Positions 1-6,206 of a stretch of 8,239 nucleotides of DNA are shown piece after piece. Positions within the stretch are counted from its first letter, which is position 1, and every line of letters begins with the position of its first letter. The stretch is from Moraxellaceae bacterium (GTDB lineage Bacteria > Pseudomonadota > Gammaproteobacteria > Pseudomonadales > Moraxellaceae), in contig JASLCO010000282.1 of NCBI GenBank assembly GCA_030146505.1, positions 1 through 8,239 on the forward strand, in the 5' to 3' direction. A model generated the notes under the pieces. The model was not told the DNA's origin and searched no databases. It worked only from the letters and a program-made list of their open reading frames with translations. The translations under genes were made by a program, and so were the position numbers.

Positions 1-26
1 CCCTCTCCCCGCTGGCGGGGAGAGGG
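1..26. repeat. Perfect inverted repeat (hairpin) after the gap/epd gene
   Basis: Bases 1-11 (CCCTCTCCCCG) are exactly complementary to bases 16-26 (CGGGGAGAGGG) around a 4-base loop. This gives a GC-rich hairpin ending 7 bp from the gap/epd stop codon. In the direction of gap transcription it lies just downstream of the gene. The window ends here, so I cannot see whether a T-run follows (terminator) or another gene starts (intercistronic element). It shares the CCCTCTCC/GGAGAGGG arms with the hairpin at 1068-1088. That favours a dispersed repeat or REP-like element over a unique terminator. Confidence 0.7.
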
Positions 27-33
27 AGGCGGT

Positions 34-1056
34 TCAGGTATTTGCCAAGTAAATACACAAATCCAGCAGCCGGTTGGCGTAACCCCATTCGTTGTCGTAC
101 CAGACCAGCACCTTGGCCTGGCGTCCCGTCACGCGGGTTTCGGTGGCATCGAAAATCAGCGAATACGGTGAATGGTTGAAATCGCTGGACACCAGGAGTT
201 CATCGCAGAAGCCGAGCACGCCCAGCGTGTCGCGGGCAGCGGCCCTGGCAAAAAGCCGGTTGATGGCGTCCACGGAAACCGGCTTTTGCGCCACGAAATT
301 GAAATCCACAGCCGCCACGTTCTGCGTGGGCACACGCAGGGAATAGCCTTCGATGCGGGCTCCCACGTCCGGCAGGACGCGGCGTATGGCGCCTATGCTG
401 CTGGACGTGGTGGGAATGATGTTGCTGCCGGCGGCACGGCCCCGACGCAGATCACGATGCGTGTGATCCAGGATCACCTGGTCGGACGTCATGGCATGGA
501 TTTCCGTCATGAGGCCGGATTCCACGCCGAAGGCTTCGTCGAGGATTTTCACCAGCACCGCCAGCGCCTGCGTGGTGCAGGACACGCTGGAGATGAGACG
601 GTCGGTGGGGCGCAGGCTTTCGTGGTTGACACCGAAGACCAGCGTGGCGTCCACATCGTCAAAAGGAGCGGCGCCGATGATGACTTTTTTCGCGCCGGCG
701 GCAAGATGGCGCGCGGCGTCAGCGCGGGCCCGGAAACGGCCGCTGCATTCCAGCACGACATCGATGTCGAGTTCGGCCCAGGGGAGTTTTTCAGGGCAGG
801 GTTCGTTGAGGAGGCGGATGCTTGTCTGCTCTCTTCCCGCGCAGCCAATGCGCAGCACATCACCCGCCAGTTCCACCTGGCCACTGAAACGGCCATGCGT
901 GCTGTCATAGCGGGTGAGGTGTGCCAGCGCTTCCGGTTCGCCGAGGTCGTTGATGGCGACGAACTCCAGGGCCGCGTGGGCGCCGGACTCGAAATACGCG
1001 CGCAGCACGTTACGGCCTATGCGGCCGTATCCGTTGATCGCGATGCGTAATGCCAT
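34..1056 (-). CDS. gap: Type I glyceraldehyde-3-phosphate / erythrose-4-phosphate dehydrogenase family protein
   Basis: This is a 340-residue NAD-dependent phosphorylating aldehyde dehydrogenase of the Gap/Epd family, the usual length for the family. The N-terminal Rossmann motif is GYGRIGRN (residues 9-16), and Asp37 in AINDLG is the usual NAD-preferring residue. The catalytic Cys160 lies in VSCTTQAL and the base is His187 in EIHAMT. RVPT (241-244) and YDNEWGYANR (320-329) complete the family signature. The loop around Cys160 is unusual: SSVSCTTQALAV replaces the common SNASCTTNCLAP, and IGAAP replaces the common ISAPA. The start at 1056 was chosen because GGGAGG lies 8 bases upstream; an in-frame ATG at 1062 has much poorer spacing. 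The gene follows tkt in the same direction after 37 bp. In gammaproteobacteria such as E. coli and Pseudomonas that position is held by epd, while in other proteobacteria it is gap, so the substrate (G3P or E4P) cannot be decided here. Family is certain, substrate is not. Confidence 0.9.
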   Translation of the reverse strand: MALRIAINGYGRIGRNVLRAYFESGAHAALEFVAINDLGEPEALAHLTRYDSTHGRFSGQVELAGDVLRIGCAGREQTSIRLLNEPCPEKLPWAELDIDVVLECSGRFRARADAARHLAAGAKKVIIGAAPFDDVDATLVFGVNHESLRPTDRLISSVSCTTQALAVLVKILDEAFGVESGLMTEIHAMTSDQVILDHTHRDLRRGRAAGSNIIPTTSSSIGAIRRVLPDVGARIEGYSLRVPTQNVAAVDFNFVAQKPVSVDAINRLFARAAARDTLGVLGFCDELLVSSDFNHSPYSLIFDATETRVTGRQAKVLVWYDNEWGYANRLLDLCIYLANT

Positions 1057-1067
1057 CTGCATCTCCT

Positions 1068-1088
1068 CCCTCTCCCGGAAGGAGAGGG
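1068..1088. repeat. Hairpin in the tkt-gap spacer, abutting the gap ribosome binding site
   Basis: CCCTCTCC (1068-1075) is complementary to GGAGAGGG (1081-1088) around a 5-base loop. On the minus-strand mRNA it forms an 8-bp stem between the tkt stop and the gap start. Its 3' arm runs directly into the gap Shine-Dalgarno (GGGAGG, 1065-1070), so three G bases of that site lie inside the stem. It could protect the transcript, slow ribosomes or tune gap translation. These roles are inferred; only the base pairing is seen. The arms match those of the repeat at 1-26. Confidence 0.65.
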
Positions 1089-1093
1089 GATAT

Positions 1094-3100
1094 TCAAATG
1101 ATTTCGTTGACAGCCGCGACCACGGCATCGGTGGTGATGCCGAAGTGCTTGAAGAGCGCGCCGGCGGGGGCAGACTCGCCAAAACTGTTCATGCCGATGA
1201 TGCGGCCGTCGAGCCCGGCGAATTTCCACCAGTAGTCCACATGCGAGGCTTCCACCACCACGCGGGCGCGCACGGCAGCGGGCAACACGCTTTCGCGATA
1301 GGCGGCATCCTGCGCCATGAAGACATCAACGGAAGGCAGCGAGACCACACGCACGGATTTGCCGGCATCGCCGAGCTTTTTCTGTGCTTCAACCGCCAGA
1401 GAGATTTCCGAGCCGGTGGCGATGAGGATGGCATCGATTTTCGCGCCGCTTTCCGGCACCAGCACATAGCCGCCACGTGCCACATCCGCCAGCTGCTGTG
1501 CGCTGCGGGGCTGGTGCGGCAGGTTCTGGCGCGAGAAAACGAGCGCGGTCGGGCCATCGTTGCGCTCCAGCGCAGCCTTCCAGGCGACGGCGGATTCCAC
1601 CGTGTCGGCCGGGCGCCACACGCTCATGTTCGGCGTGCCGCGCAAGCTGGCGAGCTGCTCGACGGGCTGGTGGGTGGGGCCGTCTTCGCCCAGGCCAATG
1701 GAGTCGTGCGTGTAGACATGGATGGCGCGCTGCTTCATGAGCGCGGCCATGCGCACGGCATTGCGCGCGTATTCCATGAAGATGAGGAAGGTGGCGCCGT
1801 AGGGAATGAAACCGCCGTGGAGCGCGATGCCGTTCATGATGGCACTCATGCCGAATTCGCGCACGCCGTAGAACACATAGTTGCCGTCGGCCTTTTCCTG
1901 GATGCCGTGGCAGCCTTTCCAGAGCGTGAGGTTGGAGCCGGCCAGGTCGGCCGAGCCGCCCAGCAATTCAGGAAGCAAGGGACCGAAGGCATTCAGCGTG
2001 TTTTGCGAGGCCTTGCGGGAGGCAATGGTTTCGCCTTTTTCGGCGCAGGCGGCAATCCAGGCGTCAGCCTTGGCCGCGAAATCGGCGGGCAGTTCGCCCT
2101 TGAGGCGGCGCTGCAATTCCTGCGCGAGTTCGGGGTGACGGTTTTCGTAAGTGCGGAAGAGGGAATTCCACTGCGCTTCCAGCGCCTCGCCGCGGGCGGT
2201 GGCATCCCAGGCTTCGTAAATGTCGGCCGGAATTTCAAAGGGGCCGGAATTCCAGCCCAGGGCCTCGCGGGTGAGGACGATTTCGGCATCGCCCAGGGGC
2301 GCGCCGTGGCAGTCTTCCTTGCCCTGCTTGTTGGGAGAACCCGCGCCAATCACGGTGCGGCAGATGATGAGCGTGGGCTTTTGCGTTTCGTTGTGTGCGC
2401 TGATGATGGCGGCGCGAATCGCTTCGCTGTCGTGGCCATCGATCTGGCCGATCACCTGCCAGCCGTAGGCTTCAAAACGCTTTTTCGTATCGTCGCTGAA
2501 CCAGCCTTCCACTTCGCCGTCGATGGAGATGCCGTTGTCATCGTAGAAGGCGATGAGCTTGCCGAGGCCCAGCGTGCCGGCGAGCGAGCAGACTTCGTGC
2601 GAAATGCCTTCCATGAGGCAGCCGTCGCCCAGGAAGGTGTAGGTGTAGTGGTCGATGACATCGAGGTCGTCGCGATTGAATTGCGCAGCCAGCGTCTTTT
2701 CGGCGATGGCCATGCCGACTGCGTTGGCGAGGCCCTGGCCCAGCGGGCCGGTGGTGGTTTCCACGCCCGGCGTGTAGCCGTATTCGGGGTGGCCCGGCGT
2801 ACGGCTGTGGAGCTGGCGGAAATTCTTGAGGTCGTCGATGGTGACGTCATAACCGGTGAGGTGCAGCAGGGCGTACTGCAACATGGAGCCATGGCCGTTG
2901 GAGAGCACGAAACGGTCACGGTTCACCCAGCCCGGATTTTTCGGGTTGTGGCGGAAGGGGCCACGCCACAGCACTTCGGCGATGTCGGCCATGCCCATGG
3001 GGGCGCCGGGATGTCCGGAGTTGGCCTTCTGCACGGCGTCCATGGCAAGGGCGCGGATGGCGTTGGCAAGGCGGCGTTCGGGCAAAGCGGCGGCAGGCAT
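1094..3100 (-). CDS. tkt: Transketolase
   Basis: This is a full-length 668-residue transketolase. It is a cytosolic thiamine-diphosphate and Mg-dependent enzyme that moves two-carbon ketol units between sugar phosphates in the pentose-phosphate pathway (and in the Calvin cycle, if present). Visible landmarks are His30 in SGHPGAPMG, His70 in LSNGHGS, GPLGQG (118-123), the ThDP/Mg motif GDGCLMEG (158-165) with Asn189 in YDDNGIS, and catalytic Glu415 in GVREFGMSA. The substrate-binding transketolase signature GLGEDGPTHQPVEQLASLR is in the Pyr domain. Each of these that I numbered is displaced by +4 relative to E. coli TktA. The ATG at 3100 is preceded by GGAG with a 6-base spacer. It is the promoter-proximal visible gene of the minus-strand operon, with gap/epd next, and it is divergent from the MarR/ect operon. 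A long open frame on the opposite strand is a GC-content shadow. Confidence 0.98.
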   Translation of the reverse strand: MPAAALPERRLANAIRALAMDAVQKANSGHPGAPMGMADIAEVLWRGPFRHNPKNPGWVNRDRFVLSNGHGSMLQYALLHLTGYDVTIDDLKNFRQLHSRTPGHPEYGYTPGVETTTGPLGQGLANAVGMAIAEKTLAAQFNRDDLDVIDHYTYTFLGDGCLMEGISHEVCSLAGTLGLGKLIAFYDDNGISIDGEVEGWFSDDTKKRFEAYGWQVIGQIDGHDSEAIRAAIISAHNETQKPTLIICRTVIGAGSPNKQGKEDCHGAPLGDAEIVLTREALGWNSGPFEIPADIYEAWDATARGEALEAQWNSLFRTYENRHPELAQELQRRLKGELPADFAAKADAWIAACAEKGETIASRKASQNTLNAFGPLLPELLGGSADLAGSNLTLWKGCHGIQEKADGNYVFYGVREFGMSAIMNGIALHGGFIPYGATFLIFMEYARNAVRMAALMKQRAIHVYTHDSIGLGEDGPTHQPVEQLASLRGTPNMSVWRPADTVESAVAWKAALERNDGPTALVFSRQNLPHQPRSAQQLADVARGGYVLVPESGAKIDAILIATGSEISLAVEAQKKLGDAGKSVRVVSLPSVDVFMAQDAAYRESVLPAAVRARVVVEASHVDYWWKFAGLDGRIIGMNSFGESAPAGALFKHFGITTDAVVAAVNEII

Positions 3101-3294
3101 GGAACTCTCCGGAAACGGCCAAGGAAGGGGCCGGAAAAAGAAGGCGCGTATTGTCCCTGAAAGCCCTGCACTAAGGAACCGTCGTTTGGGGCGGCACGGG
3201 CCCTCGCCACCGCCCTCTCACCGCGCATGGGCAAGGGAGAAAACCAGCACAGGATCATGCAGGCCCGGAAAGGCGCCTGCCCCGTCGTTTGACA

Positions 3295-3352
3295 GCCGCC
3301 TCCCATTTCGTAACACTTGGAATAATTTCTACAAGAATCATTTCTGTACGAT
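3295..3352 (+). promoter_or_regulatory. Candidate promoter region of the MarR-ect operon
   Basis: The 260-bp divergent spacer between tkt and the MarR gene has one conspicuously AT-rich stretch, about 3305-3353, in otherwise very GC-rich DNA. Two -10-like hexamers occur in it: AATAAT (3321-3326) and TACGAT (3347-3352). A perfect TTGACA is at 3289-3294, but its best-spaced partner (TAACAC, 3311-3316) is a weak -10. No classical sigma-70 pair with 16-18 bp spacing and two good boxes is present, so the transcription start is undecided. A TACGAT promoter would start transcription almost at the ATG. The remaining spacer (3101-3290) shows no recognisable gene and no clear tkt promoter on the minus strand. 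Confidence 0.35.
3330..3348 (+). promoter_or_regulatory. Operator-like imperfect palindrome, candidate EctR (MarR) site
   Basis: The 19 bases TACAAGAATCATTTCTGTA read TACA-nn-AAT-n-ATT-nn-TGTA, so 7 of 9 base pairs are symmetric around C3339. Size and symmetry fit the 16-20 bp palindromes bound by MarR dimers. The site lies 12 bp before the MarR start codon and overlaps the candidate -10 TACGAT. The right half also belongs to a direct repeat: 3321-3333 (AATAATTTCTACA) and 3336-3348 (AATCATTTCTGTA) agree at 10 of 13 positions, 15 bp apart. Autorepression of the operon from here is an inference. Confidence 0.5.
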
Positions 3353-3360
3353 ACCTGCCC

Positions 3361-3891
3361 ATGGAAACCCCGCCCAGTTACGAGTTGCGCATGTTGCGCG
3401 CCATCCGCCGTGTCATCCGCGCCGTCGACATGCACTCCAAGATGCTGCAGCAGGCGCAAGACATCACGGCGCCCCAGCTGGTTTGTCTGCTGACCCTGGT
3501 ACGTCAGGGCCCACTTACCATGAAGAGCCTGAGCCAGGCCATTGACCTCAGCCCCAGCACCACGGTGGGCGTGGTGGACCGGCTGGAGGGCAAGGGCCTG
3601 GTCACGCGCACCCGCAGCGAAGTGGATCGCCGCCAGGTCACCGTGGCCGTCACCGTACAGGGCGAGGCAGCGGCCCAGCGCGCGCCCTTCCCCCTGCAGA
3701 ACCGGCTGGTGGAAGGCTTCCGCAACCTGCCGGAGCTGGAACAGGCCACGCTGACGCTGGCACTGGAAAGGCTGGTAGGACTGATGGCAGCCAGCGACAT
3801 AGACGCCTCGGCCATTCTCGACCTGGCGCCCATCAGCGAAGGCAGCCCGGAAGACAGCGCGACAAGCCCTGCCCAGGAGCATCCCTCATGA
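3361..3891 (+). CDS. ectR: MarR-family transcriptional regulator, probable ectoine operon regulator EctR
   Basis: This is a 176-residue MarR-family winged-helix protein. It begins with a dimerisation helix (about residues 6-30). The DNA-binding domain follows, with MKSLSQAIDLSPSTTVGVVDRLEGKGLV (about 54-81) as helix-turn-helix and recognition helix. The wing carries the conserved Asp-Arg-Arg of EVDRRQVTV (88-96). The C-terminal tail from about residue 155 is Ser/Pro/Glu-rich and probably disordered. The ATG at 3361 starts where family similarity starts; a TTG at 3289 would add an unlikely extension made from the promoter. No Shine-Dalgarno precedes the ATG. The stop overlaps the ectA start (ATGA), so the gene is co-transcribed and probably translationally coupled with ectA. 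MarR proteins named EctR repress ectABC in methylotrophs and some other proteobacteria. The regulatory role here rests on that and on the location. Confidence 0.85.
   Translation: METPPSYELRMLRAIRRVIRAVDMHSKMLQQAQDITAPQLVCLLTLVRQGPLTMKSLSQAIDLSPSTTVGVVDRLEGKGLVTRTRSEVDRRQVTVAVTVQGEAAAQRAPFPLQNRLVEGFRNLPELEQATLTLALERLVGLMAASDIDASAILDLAPISEGSPEDSATSPAQEHPS
3875..3879 (+). promoter_or_regulatory. Ribosome binding site of ectA, inside the MarR gene
   Basis: AGGAG lies 8 bases before the ectA ATG at 3888, within the last codons of the MarR gene. It fixes the ectA start and supports re-initiation at the ATGA overlap. Confidence 0.7.
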
Positions 3892-4520
3892 CCACCCGCA
3901 AGCATTCCTGGCTGGCCACCGCCGGACCAGCCGGCCCCGACACCGCCCTCTCCTACACCCTGCATCCGCCCACGCCCCGGGATGGCGCCGCCATCCACGC
4001 CCTGATCGCGCAATGCCCGCCGCTGGACCTCAACTCCTGTTACGCCTACCTGCTGCATGGCCTGCACCTGGCCGACACCTGCGTCCTCGCCCGTGACACC
4101 GAAGGCCGGCTGGCCGCCTATGTCTCCGGCTATGTGCCGCCACGCCAGCCCGACACTCTCTTCATCTGGCAAGTGGCCGTTGCTCCCCATGCCCGGGGCC
4201 AGGGGCTGGCGGGCCGTCTCCTGCGCCATCTGCTGCAGGTATCGACCGCCAAGCTGCACTGGCTGGAAACCACGGTCAGCCCCGGCAACACCGCCTCCGA
4301 ACGCCTGTTCCGGGGTCTGGCCCGCGAGCTGGGCGCGGCCTGCGCCTGCCATGAACTCTTCCCGGCCAGCGCCTTTGCGCCCGGCCCGTCACCCGATGCC
4401 CCCCATGAAGCCGAATGGCTTTACCGCATAGGACCGTTCCGGCTCCGCGGGCAGGCCGGCATTCCCCGTCACGACAGCAACCCCGAAAAGGAGACCTCCC
4501 ATGCCAGCCAGTACCTTTGA
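3888..4520 (+). CDS. ectA: L-2,4-diaminobutyric acid acetyltransferase (EctA)
   Basis: EctA transfers acetyl from acetyl-CoA to the 4-amino group of L-2,4-diaminobutyrate, giving N-gamma-acetyl-diaminobutyrate, the second step of ectoine synthesis. The 210-residue protein is a single GNAT domain. LHPPTPRDGAAIHALI (25-40) begins the fold, and LDLNSCYAYLLHGLHLADT (46-64) and VPPRQPDTLFIWQVAVAP (83-100) are characteristic of EctA. The acetyl-CoA pyrophosphate loop is RGQGLAGR (103-110), and ETTVSPGNTASERLFRGLA (127-145) closes the core. It is longer than most EctA proteins, which I recall at roughly 160-190 residues. There are about 20 extra residues at the N-terminus and a charged tail after RIGPFRLRG. 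The tail overlaps ectB by 20 bp and carries the ectB ribosome binding site. The start at 3888 overlaps the MarR stop. Confidence 0.96.
   Translation: MTTRKHSWLATAGPAGPDTALSYTLHPPTPRDGAAIHALIAQCPPLDLNSCYAYLLHGLHLADTCVLARDTEGRLAAYVSGYVPPRQPDTLFIWQVAVAPHARGQGLAGRLLRHLLQVSTAKLHWLETTVSPGNTASERLFRGLARELGAACACHELFPASAFAPGPSPDAPHEAEWLYRIGPFRLRGQAGIPRHDSNPEKETSHASQYL
4486..4493 (+). promoter_or_regulatory. Ribosome binding site of ectB, inside the ectA tail
   Basis: AAAAGGAG ends 7 bases before the ectB ATG at 4501 and lies inside the final codons of ectA. It is one of the better Shine-Dalgarno sequences in the operon. It suggests ectB has strong translation of its own in addition to any coupling. 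Confidence 0.7.
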
Positions 4521-5790
4521 GCGCCTGGAGTCCGAAGTCCGTTCCTATATACGCAGCTTCCCGGCCGTGTTCTGCCAGGCCAGCGGCAGCTGGATGGTGG
4601 CGGAGACGGGCGAACGCTATCTGGACTTCTTTGCCGGCGCCGGCACCCTGAATTACGGCCACAACCCGCCCGCGCTCAAGGAAAAGCTGCTGGCCTATCT
4701 GGCCGGCGACGGCATCGTGCACGGCCTGGACATGGCCACCGGCGCCAAGCGCGACTTCCTGGAGACCTTCGAGCGCTTCATCCTCAAGCCGCGCGGCCTG
4801 GACTACAAAATCCAGTTCACCGGCCCCACCGGCACCAATGCCGTGGAAGCCGCGCTCAAGATCGCCCGCCAGGTGAAAGGCCGCAGCACCGTCATCAGCT
4901 TTACCAACGCCTTCCATGGCGTCAGCGCCGGCGCCGTGGCCATGACCGCGGCCCGCAAGTTCCGCGAAGCCACCGGCACGCCGCTCGCCCATACCCGCTT
5001 CATGCCCTTTGCCAACTACTACGGCCAGGACGTGAACACGCTGGCCATGATGGACAAGCAGCTGTCCGATCCTTCCGGCGGCATCGACAAGCCTGCCGCC
5101 GTGCTGGTGGAAACCGTGCAGGGCGAAGGCGGCATCAATGTCGCCTCTGCCGGCTGGCTGCGCGGCCTGCAGGCCCTGTGCCGCAAGCACGACATGCTGC
5201 TCATCGTGGACGACATCCAGATGGGTTGCGGCCGTACCGGCAGCTTTTTCAGCTTCGAGGAAGCGGGCCTCACGCCGGACATCGTCACCCTCTCCAAATC
5301 CCTTTCCGGCTACGGCCTGCCCATGGCCATCGTGCTCATGAAGCCGGAACTGGACGTGTGGCAGCCCAGCGCCCACAACGGCACCTTCCGCGGCAACAAC
5401 GCCGCCTTCGTCACCGCCGCCGCTGCCCTGCGCGAATGGTGGGGCGACGACCGCTTCATCGAGGAAGTACGCCAGAAAGGCGGCAAGCTGCAGGCACGGC
5501 TGGAACGCATGCTGCGCCGCCACGCCGCCGTCCGGGCGGTACGCGGCCGCGGCATGGTGGCAGGACTGGTCATGGCCAGCGCCGCCCAGGCCGACGAAGT
5601 CAGCGCCCGCTGCTTCCAGCAGGGCCTCATCCTGGAAACCTGCGGCCCCGAGGGCGAAGTGGTGAAGTTCCTGCCCGCCCTCACCATCAGCGTGAGCGAG
5701 CTGGAACAGGGCCTCGGCATCCTCGACAGCGTGCTCGCCACTGTCAGTGGCGAAGCCACCTTCCACCACGTCATGGGAGCCATTGCATGA
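4501..5790 (+). CDS. ectB: Diaminobutyrate--2-oxoglutarate transaminase (EctB)
   Basis: EctB catalyses the first committed step: it converts L-aspartate-4-semialdehyde plus glutamate to L-2,4-diaminobutyrate plus 2-oxoglutarate. The 429-residue length is typical of this class III PLP-dependent aminotransferase. FFAGAGTLNYGHN (43-55) is the N-terminal family segment. TGPTGTNAVEAALK (107-120) is the phosphate-binding region. VQGEGG (206-211) and IVDDIQMGCGRTG (235-247) carry the Asp that contacts the PLP pyridine nitrogen (Asp237). Lys266 in TLSKSLSGYG forms the Schiff base, and GTFRGNN (294-300) follows it. The gene overlaps the ectA end by 20 bp and the ectC start by ATGA. A long opposite-strand frame across this gene is a coding shadow. 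Confidence 0.98.
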   Translation: MPASTFERLESEVRSYIRSFPAVFCQASGSWMVAETGERYLDFFAGAGTLNYGHNPPALKEKLLAYLAGDGIVHGLDMATGAKRDFLETFERFILKPRGLDYKIQFTGPTGTNAVEAALKIARQVKGRSTVISFTNAFHGVSAGAVAMTAARKFREATGTPLAHTRFMPFANYYGQDVNTLAMMDKQLSDPSGGIDKPAAVLVETVQGEGGINVASAGWLRGLQALCRKHDMLLIVDDIQMGCGRTGSFFSFEEAGLTPDIVTLSKSLSGYGLPMAIVLMKPELDVWQPSAHNGTFRGNNAAFVTAAAALREWWGDDRFIEEVRQKGGKLQARLERMLRRHAAVRAVRGRGMVAGLVMASAAQADEVSARCFQQGLILETCGPEGEVVKFLPALTISVSELEQGLGILDSVLATVSGEATFHHVMGAIA

Positions 5791-6206
5791 TCATCCGCCA
5801 CTTCAACGACATCCGCCTCGGCGAGCGTGCCGTGCACGCCGACACCTGGACCAGCTTCCGCCTGCTCACCCGCGACGACGGCATGGGCTTTTCCCTGCAC
5901 GAGACCTGGATACATCCGGGCACCGAAACCCATATCTGGTACAAGCACCATGTGGAAGCCGTGTACTGCATAGAAGGCGAGGGCGAAATCGAGCCGGTGA
6001 ATGCCGACGGCCAGGGCAACGGCCAGCCCATTCCCATACGCCCCGGCATGATGTACGCCCTCAACGCGCACGATCGCCACTTCCTGCGCGCCACCAGCCG
6101 CCTGCGCCTGATCTGCGTGTTCAACCCGCCCCTGCGCGGCGACGAGGTGCACGGCCCCGACGGCGCCTATGCGCCGGCAGACCGCGCCGCGGAGGAGGTC
6201 TCATGA
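5787..6206 (+). CDS. ectC: L-ectoine synthase (EctC)
   Basis: EctC cyclises N-gamma-acetyl-L-2,4-diaminobutyrate to ectoine by water elimination. It is a small cytosolic cupin of 139 residues. The start MIIRHFNDI and the segment SFRLLTRDDGMGFSLHETW (23-41) are typical. The candidate iron ligands known from characterised EctC are all present: Glu57 in HHVEAVYC, Tyr90 in PGMMYALN and His98 in AHDRHFLR. In proteins I can recall, the Tyr and His lie near positions 85 and 93, so the loop between Glu57 and Tyr90 (VNADGQGNGQPIPI) is about five residues longer here. Start 5787 follows GGGAG (5775-5779) with 7 bases of spacing and overlaps the ectB stop (ATGA). The stop overlaps the ectD start region (ATGATG). 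Confidence 0.97.
   Translation: MIIRHFNDIRLGERAVHADTWTSFRLLTRDDGMGFSLHETWIHPGTETHIWYKHHVEAVYCIEGEGEIEPVNADGQGNGQPIPIRPGMMYALNAHDRHFLRATSRLRLICVFNPPLRGDEVHGPDGAYAPADRAAEEVS
6191..6199 (+). promoter_or_regulatory. Strong ribosome binding site of ectD
   Basis: GGAGGAGGT near the ectC end is nearly a perfect anti-16S match. Two adjacent ATGs follow, at 6203 and 6206. From AGGAGG (6193-6198) the spacing is 4 bases to the first and 7 bases to the second. The second is therefore better placed, while the first gives the ATGA overlap with the ectC stop. The protein differs by one Met only. Confidence 0.7.

Noticed and set aside
1057..1182. Upstream start for gap inside tkt
   Set aside because: Family similarity begins at MALRIAINGYGRIGRN (1056), and a good Shine-Dalgarno sits right before that ATG.
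914..3160. Long open frame of 748 codons on the plus strand, opposite tkt
   Set aside because: It is antisense to an unmistakable transketolase with all motifs. The product is rich in Gly, Ala, His and Val with no recognisable domain, as expected from a shadow frame in GC-rich DNA.
3259..3280. GCAGGC/GCCTGC hairpin in the tkt-ectR spacer
   Set aside because: Six-base arms with a 10-base loop are expected by chance in DNA of this GC content, and the position has no clear relation to either gene end.
3289..3360. Upstream TTG start for the MarR protein, adding 24 residues
   Set aside because: The extension is encoded by the AT-rich regulatory patch, has no ribosome binding site, and MarR similarity begins after the ATG at 3361.
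2923..3882. 319-codon minus-strand frame covering the MarR gene and the divergent spacer
   Set aside because: It runs opposite the MarR gene and into the wrong frame of tkt. It has no domain and would erase the promoter region that both flanking operons need.
4276..5769. Long open frame of 497 codons on the minus strand, opposite ectB
   Set aside because: Same reason: it mirrors ectB, has a low-complexity Gly/Ala/His composition, and matches no family I know.
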